From: CAYRTV01 sp964505785
Lineage (GTDB): Bacteria > Acidobacteriota > Aminicenantia > Aminicenantales > Aminicenantaceae
Length of the DNA stretch: 64,000 bases
NCBI GenBank assembly: GCA_964505785.1
Contig: CAZDJZ010000015.1
Span: 1-64,000, forward strand
Direction: 5' to 3'
This document shows positions 52,947 through 60,396 of the stretch, piece by piece. Within the stretch, counting starts at the first letter, position 1. The number at the start of each line of letters is the position of its first letter. The notes beneath the pieces are model-generated. The model did no database searches. It was not told the DNA's origin and saw only the letters and a list, made by a program, of their open reading frames with translations. Position numbers and translations under genes: made by a program.

Positions 52947-53828
52947 TCAAATCAATCCTTTTTCTTTTAAGATCGGCTTGGGATCAATATAGTGAAGATC
53001 CAACTTCAAGCTTTCTTGATCACAGCCTAAAGCAATAGCCAGTAATTGCGAAAAATACAAAATGGGAATATTTTTAAAATCCGGATATATCTGCAATGCC
53101 TGCTTCTGTCTTTGATCCAGATTAAATGCACATAACGGGCAGCTGACAGTCACCACATCCGCACCCTGATTGACCGCGGAGCTGAGAATCTGCCGGGCCC
53201 GCTCAGCGACGATCTCAGGATTATCTACGGTTTTATAAGCGCCGCAGCATTCGGTTTTATGGGGAAAATCAACAGAACTTCCGCCCAGAGAAGTGACCAA
53301 ATCATCCATGATGACAGGATTTTCTGCATCATCGAAGCCCTGCTCTTTCGGGCGGACCAGATAGCAGCCATAATAATTGGCGACTTTCAGACCAGTCAAC
53401 GGCTTGGTCACTTTTCCTGCTAATGCTTTGAAGCTGATTTCATCTCTCAGCAGTTCCAGCAGGTGATAGATTTTTACGTCGCCTTCGTATTTGACGTCTT
53501 CACGGTACATGAGATCATTGATAATTTCCAGGCTTTCAGGATCTTTCTGCATTCTTTGGTTGGCCCGCTTTAAGGTGTTGTAACACATAGCGCAAAGCGT
53601 AATGACATTGTCATCGGTATCGGCTTCTTTCACACGTATCAAATTCCGAATCGGGGCGAGGTGATGGATGAGGTCATCTGTCGCCATGGAAAACACCGTC
53701 CCGCAGCAGTTCCAGCGGCTGAGTTCTTTGACTTCAATTCCGAGCTTTTTCAGAGCGCATAAAGCCGAATCTTCAAAATTTTTCGCATGACTTTTTAAAG
53801 AACACCCAGGATAATAACTTAACTTCAT
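52947..53828 (-). CDS. hdrB: HdrB-type CCG-domain subunit
   Basis: 293 residues. Two CCG motifs are complete: Cys9, NCCG at about 41-44, and LCAMC for the first; GCYLVRP, ECCGAYK and SCPLC for the second. These bind the two non-cubane 4Fe-4S clusters that reduce a disulfide in HdrB of methanogens. A bacterium lacks the CoM-CoB heterodisulfide, so the true acceptor is unknown; fumarate via the FrdA/FrdB-like pair or another disulfide are possibilities. It is next to hdrC, 60 bp downstream of it. Confidence 0.93.
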   Translation of the reverse strand: MKLSYYPGCSLKSHAKNFEDSALCALKKLGIEVKELSRWNCCGTVFSMATDDLIHHLAPIRNLIRVKEADTDDNVITLCAMCYNTLKRANQRMQKDPESLEIINDLMYREDVKYEGDVKIYHLLELLRDEISFKALAGKVTKPLTGLKVANYYGCYLVRPKEQGFDDAENPVIMDDLVTSLGGSSVDFPHKTECCGAYKTVDNPEIVAERARQILSSAVNQGADVVTVSCPLCAFNLDQRQKQALQIYPDFKNIPILYFSQLLAIALGCDQESLKLDLHYIDPKPILKEKGLI

Positions 53829-53888
53829 TATAATTTTTCCTCACAAAAAATGAGATTAAAAATGATTGAATCCATACTTATGATGAGT

Positions 53889-54296
53889 CTAAGATGTCAT
53901 TTTTCGAAAACAGCTGATAAGGGCGATGGGGGGGACATCCATTCTATCTTCGTTTGTCATTTTTTCCACTTTGACATAATCCTCTCTTTTACGGAGAAGA
54001 ATCTGCCGGATGGCCTCAATGACTTCCGCGATGTTGATGCCCTTGGGACAACGGACGTTGCAGGTCATACAGGAAGCGCAGCTCCAAATTGACTGGGAAT
54101 GGAAAAGATCTTCTTTCATCCCTAATTGGGCCATTCGTATGATCTGATTAGGTAAAATGTCCATACTCGATACAGATGGACAGCCTGCGGAGCATTTTCC
54201 GCATTGGTAACAAGTAAGGAGATCCTGGCCGCTGAGTTCTTCAACTTTAAGAATAAAAGGATCTTTCATTCTTTGGCGGGAAATATTAATTCTCAT
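53889..54296 (-). CDS. hdrC: HdrC-type 4Fe-4S subunit
   Basis: 135 residues, a short HdrC. Two 4Fe-4S groups are CYQCGKCSAGCP and CASCMTCNVRCP, and the end (PPIALISCFRKMTS) corresponds to the family's usual IPQ-AL--FRK ending, so it is not truncated. It links HdrA and HdrB. It is the first gene of the cluster; GGGAG stands before the ATG, with a candidate promoter about 80 bp further upstream. Confidence 0.92.
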   Translation of the reverse strand: MRINISRQRMKDPFILKVEELSGQDLLTCYQCGKCSAGCPSVSSMDILPNQIIRMAQLGMKEDLFHSQSIWSCASCMTCNVRCPKGINIAEVIEAIRQILLRKREDYVKVEKMTNEDRMDVPPIALISCFRKMTS

Positions 54297-54378
54297 ATGA
54301 TACTCCCTTGTTGATGCTGTGAATTAAAATTAATATATGATACATAGCATAAATTAAGTGCGTGCAAGCAAAGGTAAC

Positions 54379-54407
54379 AGTACAGCATAATCTATATTTC
54401 CTGTCAA
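54379..54407 (-). promoter_or_regulatory. Candidate promoter of the Hdr-Kor-Frd cluster
   Basis: On the minus strand a perfect TTGACA (54407-54402), a 17-bp spacer and TGTACT (54384-54379). The expected start near 54372 gives a 75-nt leader before hdrC. The CCTGGGTTATTCATAAAAAA repeat end begins just eight bases beyond the -35. Confidence 0.45.
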
Positions 54408-54414
54408 GAAATAA

Positions 54415-54440
54415 CCTGGGTTATTCATAAAAAAATTGCG
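54415..54440 (+). repeat. Dispersed repeat end
   Basis: CCTGGGTTATTCATAAAAAA followed by AATTGCG is the type B end of the MITE-like family, seen also at 749-722 and 57951-57926 on the minus strand. Only this end is present here. Confidence 0.5.
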
Positions 54441-54510
54441 ATCATCGTGCTATTCTTTATTTTTCATGCTCGTGAAAATTTCTTCGTGTTAGGATAAATA
54501 TGACCTTTTG

Positions 54511-54556
54511 TCCTCACGGCCGGCTTCGCCGGCCTCAGGATGACAGTTGCGCTGTC
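54511..54556. repeat. Double-hairpin dispersed repeat at gene end
   Basis: CCTCACGGCCGGC-TTC-GCCGGCCTCAGG is followed by GACAG-TTGCG-CTGTC. The same scheme with different stem sequences occurs at about 21845, 23866, 61494 and 61600. The stop codon and last residues of the spermidine-synthase-like gene lie inside it. The strong stems could also terminate transcription. Confidence 0.7.
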
Positions 54557-56724
54557 AGTCTCCATCCCCAGAACAGAAAAAGCAAGCAAGCGGAGGAGGC
54601 TAAAAAGAGATAATTCAAGCAGATGGTCAAACCCACAAGGGGAATCAACAAAGATGATACAAACAAAGCCCCAAAAAATGAGCCAAGAAGTTCAAGACCG
54701 TAACCTGCACCGTAATTGATTTTATCCAGCAGATATAACCGGTTGGAAACGATAAACATATCCCCGCCCGCAATCCCGAGAAAAAAGAGCAGGATAATAA
54801 TCATCACTCCCGGCATGCTGTGATTGATCAGCCATTGAGATGCGAGCAAAAGCAGCATCAGCTGGAATTGGATGACCATCATATGTTCAATCCGGGGCCG
54901 GCGCCTCTTCGTCCCGAGGAAAGCCCCTGACGTCAATCCTCCCATATAAGCGGCGAACAGAAGTGCGGCGGTATGGTATAGATATCCTGACAGCGATTGG
55001 AATGCGATTATCAGGATGATTTCCGTCATGATCACAGTCAATCCCATCAATGCAAGCGGAAAAAGGTAAAAGGAAGACCGTTTCCCCCGTATTCCCAGAA
55101 TAATCAGCCCGGTTACTATAAGGAGAAAAGGGATATCAAGAAGCCATAATCGGGGAGAGCCGGAAAGCCGGGCATATAATCCGGATTCAAAATTTCCCAG
55201 ATGAATACTTTGAAAAGCAGCATGGTAAAAATAACTTATGGGGTGAATATCACGGTTGATATATGCTTGCGATGATGACAGCCGCTGGTTAAGCCATTGT
55301 ATTCTCAATGGAGACAACCGGGTATTTATAAAGGAAGACTCCATATATTGGGTTTCCAAACCCAAATCCTGAATTCTTTGCCGGAAAGTACAGGCATCAA
55401 GGGGTTCTAAATCCCGGGATGCCAAGAATATGTTATTTTCCCCGGGAATCACCCGGACGCAGGCGAACACCGACTGTGCCGTAAGAAAAAGGGATCCGAG
55501 AACTTTCTGAAGTTTAGGGCTGATATAACTTTCCGATGAAGGGATGCGGAAAGACAATACCCCATATGGGGAGAGGTTCTTTCCGGCATTCTGAAAAAAC
55601 TCTTGAGTATAGAAACGGTTCACCTGTGCATTGATGGGGGGAGGCAGATGCAAAATGATCACATCATATGTTTTCCCGCTGTTACGGAGGTACTCGCGCC
55701 CGTCTCTGTAGAGGATGTTCACCCGGGGATGGTTTAAAAACCGGTTTTCCTCGGGAGGAAGGTGCTTTTCAGAAAGCCTAATAACAGCGGGATCGATTTC
55801 TATATAATCCACGTTTATTCCCGGATATTTTAATACTTCTTTGAGGCCGCCGCCCACCCCTCCGCCTATCAGCAGAACACGTGACGCCTGAGGCCGGTAA
55901 AGCAAAGGGAAATGAACCGCTTCCTCAGCGGATGCCGGGTCGGGATAAAAATAAACGGGCGCATGATTTTGATAAAGTGAAATTTGTTCCGCCAGTTTAA
56001 GAACTTGAAGTTTCCCGTAAGGTGAATCCAGCGATTCTATCAGGCGAAACGGCTTCCAATACAATTTTTGGGCGGGTATATCAGCAGCCCAAAAAATTCC
56101 CAAGGCAAGTATGACAGCGGCTGTTGCCGTCTTTTTACCTCTGAGCCTGGACAGGGATAAGGTGACAGCCGCTGCGGCACCGGTAAGTGCCGCAGCTTTC
56201 CAATTGGACAGGAACGGGATGAACAGGAAGTAAATCAGGAGTCCGCCCGCAACAGATCCGGCGGATTCAAAAAGATATACTTTAGCCAGGCGGCCTCCGG
56301 TTTCATGTATGATAAGCACGAATAAAAGGCCGAGGGGAAAACAAACAAGAAAAGATAAAACCGAGGCAAAAAGCAGCATAATGAACAATCCCTGAATTTC
56401 ACCGGGAAGAGTGCCTAGAATAAACCGTCCTAACCGCAGCGAGACAAGGGAGACTGGAAAAAGCACAAAAATCAAATTAAATAAAAAAATAAGCCTTTTT
56501 TTGGAAAAGCGAATTTTTGATGCAAACAGGCTGCCTGCGCCTGTCCAAAACAGCCAAAAACCAAGGATTATACCGAAAGAAAGCTCATTGCCGGCGAAAT
56601 GGACATTGAATTCCCGCATCAGGATAATTTGGAAGGATAGGGCTGTCATTCCCAGAAGGAAGGGGGGAACAAATGGGGATCGCATCAATTTCCCGGCTTT
56701 TGCCAAGGAGCGGATTGTTTTCAT
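54535..56724 (-). CDS. Integral-membrane spermidine-synthase-like protein
   Basis: 729 residues. The first 190 hold about six hydrophobic helices (FLLGMTALSFQIILMREF, ELSFGIILGFWLFWTGAGSL and others). A soluble methyltransferase-like domain of the aminopropyltransferase type follows, with VLLIGGGVGGGLKEVL and VDYIEIDPAVIRLSEKHL as its nucleoside-binding motifs. About six to seven more helices finish the protein. This is the bacterial membrane 'spermine/spermidine synthase' group, whose reaction is not settled. The ATG at 56724 overlaps the stop of the AmrS gene by ATGA. The final residues (AQLSS) are encoded by a dispersed hairpin repeat, which suggests that the original end was replaced. Confidence 0.85.
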   Translation of the reverse strand: MKTIRSLAKAGKLMRSPFVPPFLLGMTALSFQIILMREFNVHFAGNELSFGIILGFWLFWTGAGSLFASKIRFSKKRLIFLFNLIFVLFPVSLVSLRLGRFILGTLPGEIQGLFIMLLFASVLSFLVCFPLGLLFVLIIHETGGRLAKVYLFESAGSVAGGLLIYFLFIPFLSNWKAAALTGAAAAVTLSLSRLRGKKTATAAVILALGIFWAADIPAQKLYWKPFRLIESLDSPYGKLQVLKLAEQISLYQNHAPVYFYPDPASAEEAVHFPLLYRPQASRVLLIGGGVGGGLKEVLKYPGINVDYIEIDPAVIRLSEKHLPPEENRFLNHPRVNILYRDGREYLRNSGKTYDVIILHLPPPINAQVNRFYTQEFFQNAGKNLSPYGVLSFRIPSSESYISPKLQKVLGSLFLTAQSVFACVRVIPGENNIFLASRDLEPLDACTFRQRIQDLGLETQYMESSFINTRLSPLRIQWLNQRLSSSQAYINRDIHPISYFYHAAFQSIHLGNFESGLYARLSGSPRLWLLDIPFLLIVTGLIILGIRGKRSSFYLFPLALMGLTVIMTEIILIIAFQSLSGYLYHTAALLFAAYMGGLTSGAFLGTKRRRPRIEHMMVIQFQLMLLLLASQWLINHSMPGVMIIILLFFLGIAGGDMFIVSNRLYLLDKINYGAGYGLELLGSFFGALFVSSLLIPLVGLTICLNYLFLASSACLLFLFWGWRLTAQLSS

Positions 56725-57851
56725 GCAGGGGTCCATACTCCGGGAATGGAATGGCCGCAATATTCACATTTTCCGGAACGGATATGGATTTTTGAAATAG
56801 TATAACCAAAACGGTTGATCAGGGTTTCTCCACATTGCGGACAATATGTATTCTCCCCTATATGACCGGGAAAATTTCCAATGTAAACATACCGGAGGCC
56901 TTCATCTAAAGCCGTATTCCGGATCCGGCTCAGGGTGGAAGCGGGGGTCGGGGGAAGATTCTTAAGGAGATAGGTCGGATGAAATCTTGAAAAATGAACC
57001 GGAACATTCGGTCCTATCTCTTGTCTGATCCAACGGCATAGATCCGAGATTTCCTCAGGGCTGTCATTTAAGGTAGGAATGACCAGATAAACGATTTCCA
57101 GCCATACCGGGCTTTGGGAGGCGATTTTGACCGCGTCAAGAACCGGCTGTAATTGACCACGGACATAATCCGTATAGAATTTTTGGGTAAATGCTTTCAG
57201 GTCGATTTTGACAGCATCGACGACTTGAAGAAGCTCCCGGAAAGGTTCCGGATTGATATGCGCGCCGGTAATAACGACGTTTTTTATGTCTTTTTTTCCC
57301 GCCTCAACTGAGGTGTCATACATGTATTCATAAAAAACCACCGGCTCAGAATAAGTGTAAGCGATGGAGGGACATCCATTTTCCAATGCGGCTTCCGCCA
57401 CAGCCTTGGGAGGGAAGTCAAAATGCTGGATCTGTTCCGGCCGGACCTGGGAAATTTCCCAGTTTTGACAGAATTTGCAATTGACGTTACACCCGGCTGT
57501 CGCGATGGAGAGAGCCTGGCTTTTTGGAATAAAGTGAAAAAGAGGTTTTTTTTCAATCGGATCCACATGGGCGGTACATGCTTTTCCATAAACCAGAGTA
57601 TAATAGATTCCATCCCGGTTTTCCCGGACTCCGCAGTATCCGCGCTCCCGGTCGCCCAGGCGGCATAGTCTGGGGCAAAGCCGGCATTCTATCTCGCGGT
57701 GAGGGAGCTGTTTATAATAGCGGGCCTCAGTCTGTGACAGGTTCGTTTCATCCGAAAATGCATACAGTTCGTTGAAAAAACTTTTTCCTGCTCCGGTCCC
57801 GGCCATTATTCCGGCCCCCGATGAAAGCTTAATAAAATTTCTTCTTTTCAT
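56721..57851 (-). CDS. amrS: AmmeMemoRadiSam-system radical SAM enzyme with Tat-type signal
   Basis: 376 residues. Radical SAM cysteines are Cys121, Cys125 and Cys128 (GCNVNCKFCQNW). An N-terminal cysteine group (Cys56, Cys59, Cys63, Cys73) and C-terminal CPQCGE and CEYCGH pairs could bind additional metal. These features and the YSEPVVFYEYMYDT and HFSRFHPTYLL stretches fit AmrS. The first 30 residues are unusual: MKRRNFIKLSSGAGIMAG has the twin-arginine and hydrophobic pattern of a Tat signal, suggesting export of a folded Fe-S enzyme. It is coupled to the membrane spermidine-synthase-like gene. The other AmmeMemoRadiSam partners are not adjacent. Substrate unknown. Confidence 0.88.
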   Translation of the reverse strand: MKRRNFIKLSSGAGIMAGTGAGKSFFNELYAFSDETNLSQTEARYYKQLPHREIECRLCPRLCRLGDRERGYCGVRENRDGIYYTLVYGKACTAHVDPIEKKPLFHFIPKSQALSIATAGCNVNCKFCQNWEISQVRPEQIQHFDFPPKAVAEAALENGCPSIAYTYSEPVVFYEYMYDTSVEAGKKDIKNVVITGAHINPEPFRELLQVVDAVKIDLKAFTQKFYTDYVRGQLQPVLDAVKIASQSPVWLEIVYLVIPTLNDSPEEISDLCRWIRQEIGPNVPVHFSRFHPTYLLKNLPPTPASTLSRIRNTALDEGLRYVYIGNFPGHIGENTYCPQCGETLINRFGYTISKIHIRSGKCEYCGHSIPGVWTPA

Positions 57852-57874
57852 ACGTGCAGGCTATCCTTTTTTTT

Positions 57875-57951
57875 CCTGGATTATTCATGGGCCGAGATTG
57901 CCGCAGATACGGTGAGCGCCGGCCCGCGCAATTTTTTTATGAAAATCCAGG
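57875..57951. repeat. MITE-like element (compact, both ends)
   Basis: A 77-bp unit. It opens with CCTGGATTATTCATGGGCCG and closes with ATTTTTTTATGAAAATCCAGG less its first base, so the ends form an inverted repeat of about 13 bp with one indel. The centre contains GAGATTGCCGCAG and a GCGCCGGCCCGCGC stem. It has no coding capacity and lies between amrS and the DUF362 gene. Confidence 0.65.
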
Positions 57952-58072
57952 TTTTTTGGCATAGCATATGAAACTGTTCAGCCCGTTTATCAATGGAGAT
58001 TTGAGATTTGATATCGGCCGGGATTATTTCTAATTTTTGGTTTTTGCATTCTGATGTCAATTTATTCTTCTT
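57952..58072. other. Short intergenic region
   Basis: About 120 bp of AT-rich sequence between the MITE-like element and the DUF362 stop. I see no hairpin-plus-T-run terminator or other site that I can name. Confidence 0.3.
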
Positions 58073-58963
58073 TCATAATTCCGATTCTATCATTTCAATT
58101 TGACTGAAACCGGCCAGGCCGAGCCCGAGTTTAACTGCAGATTCGAGATAAGCGGGGCTCCGTTTTTCTTCTGCGAGCGAAGGCAGGCCGGCACGGGATC
58201 TCAGGTCTTCAATCATGTGCCATCCGGTGAAATCCGCAGCCACCGGATCTTCGCTTAGGATCAGAGTTCCGGTATGCTCAGCCCAGCGGGAATGGAATGA
58301 AGGGCCCATATGGTACTGAACAATTAATGCATCTAAAATACTGAGCCTGTGCTTGCTTTTAACCGGATGCGAGTCAAAGACGTCCGCGACAAAGGGATCG
58401 CAATTATTATCGTGGTATTTATTGGGATTGTGGACTGCACCGAAATAGTTTTTCATTCCGGCTGTGATTCCGGCTAATCCATGATCTTTCAATATCGCCA
58501 GAGAAAGGGATGCGTCGATCCTATTAGACTGAATTCTTGAAATGCGGCTTCCGATGGAACGGTGAGCGGTCAAATCTTTGGTATATCCGATGCCCTGAGT
58601 ATCCGTACCCATGACCTGGACTTCCCGTCTTGTCTGATTGAGCCGGTATCCTGCTTCCCGCAGTTCCCGGTTGCTCCTGTCCCAAATGATGATATCCCGG
58701 CGTCTGATTCCGCATGCATGGAGGACTTCGGCTGCCTCCATGGCTGTTTCCGGCTGAGTGGATAACCGGAGCCCGGCGATGGTATTTATTTTAATGCCAA
58801 CGCGTAACGGAGGAGAATACAAAGCGCGCAGATATTGATCATAGCCGGGCCCGCCGCCTAAAAGCGAAAGACCTTTACGCAAAAGCTCCCGGCAAATGCT
58901 TGGCTGAATTTCCCCATCAGAAGTAATAACCTTTTCAGAGCGGATTTTAACAACGCGGCTCAT
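58073..58963 (-). CDS. DUF362 domain protein
   Basis: 296 residues. The DUF362 pattern is visible in VGIKINTIAG, the RDIIIWDRSNRELREAGY stretch, SLAILKDHGLAGITAGMKNYFG and the VADFTGWHMIEDLR-like segment near the end. The family often occurs with Fe-S proteins and may help in Fe-S or radical enzyme pathways, but no reaction is known; this copy has no ferredoxin cysteines. The ATG at 58963 has no ribosome site and lies exactly where transcription from the promoter at 58970-58998 should begin. It is upstream of the AmrS gene on the same strand with 221 bp between. Confidence 0.83.
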   Translation of the reverse strand: MSRVVKIRSEKVITSDGEIQPSICRELLRKGLSLLGGGPGYDQYLRALYSPPLRVGIKINTIAGLRLSTQPETAMEAAEVLHACGIRRRDIIIWDRSNRELREAGYRLNQTRREVQVMGTDTQGIGYTKDLTAHRSIGSRISRIQSNRIDASLSLAILKDHGLAGITAGMKNYFGAVHNPNKYHDNNCDPFVADVFDSHPVKSKHRLSILDALIVQYHMGPSFHSRWAEHTGTLILSEDPVAADFTGWHMIEDLRSRAGLPSLAEEKRSPAYLESAVKLGLGLAGFSQIEMIESEL

Positions 58964-58969
58964 AGCGTA

Positions 58970-58998
58970 AAGGTAGCGGGTTGGTGGTTTATTGTCAA
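58970..58998 (-). promoter_or_regulatory. Leaderless promoter of DUF362 gene
   Basis: On the minus strand a perfect TTGACA (58998-58993), a 17-bp spacer and TACCTT (58975-58970). Only six bases separate the -10 from the ATG at 58963, which would be at or next to +1. Confidence 0.6.
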
Positions 58999-59200
58999 CC
59001 GGACGGCTTCAGTGCTGTTCGATTCGATCGCATTCCTTTAACGCGAGCACAGCGAGCAGCTCCGTCCAAGACGGCCACGGCCTGCTCCGCAGGCCTCGCA
59101 ATAAAACTTCGCTGCAGGATGTTCGGATCGCGGTGAAGGACTACAGCTTCAAGCCATGCGCCTCGCATCTGCGGCAATCTCAACCTTTGAATAATTCAGG
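58999..59200 (-). repeat. MITE-like dispersed repeat, minus orientation
   Basis: Read on the minus strand from 59200, it begins CCTGAATTATTCAAAGGTTG and continues AGATTGCCGCAGATGCGAGG. Its first 95 or so bases resemble 497-592. Further in are strong inverted repeats (GGCCTGC-GGA-GCAGGCC at about 59088-59104; GACGG stems). Small open frames inside it are not genes. Confidence 0.6.
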
Positions 59201-59234
59201 CGGTGTGAATGCAATAGACTGGAATGACGTAATT

Positions 59235-59440
59235 TGATAATATATCATTAATAAAGCTCGGGACGAAAATACAAAAAAAACGCAGTTTTTTGGAATGAAA
59301 CATGAAAGCAATACATCCGGAAGGATGAAAGTTTCACAATGAACTGCTGTAATGGATAAGAATCATGTCCAAACCCGGCCCGCATGAAGGCCGGGCGGGG
59401 ATGTTTGTATCATTTGCGAACTGACAGGTCGGCATGAAAA
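59235..59440 (+). ncRNA. Structured leader upstream of DUF6599 gene, unknown class
   Basis: Nested stems: GCAGTT (59282-59287) with AACTGC (59342-59347); TGAAAC (59296-59301) with GTTTCA (59331-59336); CATCC-GGAA-GGATG (59314-59327). A second strong stem CCCGGCC/GGCCGGG (59374-59380 with 59389-59395) is extended by CAT/ATG and CC/GG pairs. The arrangement suggests a structured 5' leader or small RNA. I cannot match it to a known riboswitch, and there is no poly-T after either stem. Confidence 0.4.
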
Positions 59441-59468
59441 TGTTTACCGGCAAAAAAGAGAGGAGATA

Positions 59469-60380
59469 ATGATGAAAAATTCATTCAGAACGATTATAGG
59501 TTGTCTTAGTCTGTGCTTTTTTTTACTGACAGCAGCTGCCGTACCAGGCTGCCCACTGGAGGAAGCGGAATTAAAATCCCTTCTGCCGGAAATATCCGGT
59601 TGGGAAATGGTCGAAGACCCGCAAGTTTATTTTCCGGAATCATTGTTTGAATACATAAATGGAGCAGCGGAGATATACATTTCGTATGACTTTCAAAGAC
59701 TGGCGGTTGCCCAATATGAGAGTGAAACCGGAAACAGCAATGTTTCTCTCGAGATTTATGAAATGGGAAGCCCGGTGACAGCTTTTGGTATTTACAGTGC
59801 GGAAAGGTATCCTGATAACCAGTATGTTGATATCGGGGCGCAAGGATATATGGAGGAAGGGACTCTCAATTTTTTATCCGGACCCTATTATGTCAAAATG
59901 CTGTGTTTTGACTGCGGAGACGAGTGGAATGATTATCTAAAAAATTTCGCGGAGCGGATTGAATCCAATATTGGCGCTGAAACCGGTTTTCCTGTGCTTG
60001 TCAAGGCATTTCCGGAAGAACACCTGGTTGCCAACAGTCAAAAATTCATTCTTAAAAATTTCATGGGATACAGCTATCTCCATAATGGATATCAGGCTGA
60101 CTACGAATTCAACGGAAATGAGTTTACCGCCTTCATTGTTCAAGGGGAAGATGAACTGGATGCAAAGCGGATGATCGAGCAGTATTTGGAATCAAAAAAA
60201 GACCAGAAAACCGAAAAAGCTGATTATGGGTACCACATCAAGGACCGGTATTATAATAATATCTATCTTACCCGGACCGGAGTCTTTTTGTGCGGGGTTA
60301 TGAAAATACAGGACGGGAAAGAAGAAACCGGGCTCTCTTATCTTAAGAAGCTTGAGGAGAACCTGGAAGAGTTAAAATAA
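59469..60380 (+). CDS. Exported DUF6599 family protein
   Basis: 303 residues. The N-terminus is a signal sequence (MMKNSFRTIIGCLSLCFFLL and AAAVPGC), possibly with a lipoprotein Cys at VPGC, though Pro at -2 is atypical. The mature protein has the DUF6599 pattern: FPESLFEYINGAAEIYISYDF, then VSLEIYEMGSPVTAFGIYSAERYPD (in parts), and a second similar half. These proteins occur in Acidobacteriota and relatives and have no known function. A strong AGGAGATA site precedes two adjacent ATGs (59469, 59472). The gene is alone, behind a structured leader. Confidence 0.8.
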   Translation: MMKNSFRTIIGCLSLCFFLLTAAAVPGCPLEEAELKSLLPEISGWEMVEDPQVYFPESLFEYINGAAEIYISYDFQRLAVAQYESETGNSNVSLEIYEMGSPVTAFGIYSAERYPDNQYVDIGAQGYMEEGTLNFLSGPYYVKMLCFDCGDEWNDYLKNFAERIESNIGAETGFPVLVKAFPEEHLVANSQKFILKNFMGYSYLHNGYQADYEFNGNEFTAFIVQGEDELDAKRMIEQYLESKKDQKTEKADYGYHIKDRYYNNIYLTRTGVFLCGVMKIQDGKEETGLSYLKKLEENLEELK

Positions 60381-60396
60381 AGTTAATCCGAATTTT

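Noticed and set aside
45192..54296. A methanogen-like methane or heterodisulfide pathway
   Set aside because: Everything else (SerS, split GcvP, SRP RNA, lipoproteins, outer-membrane proteins) is bacterial; Hdr proteins are common in anaerobic bacteria.
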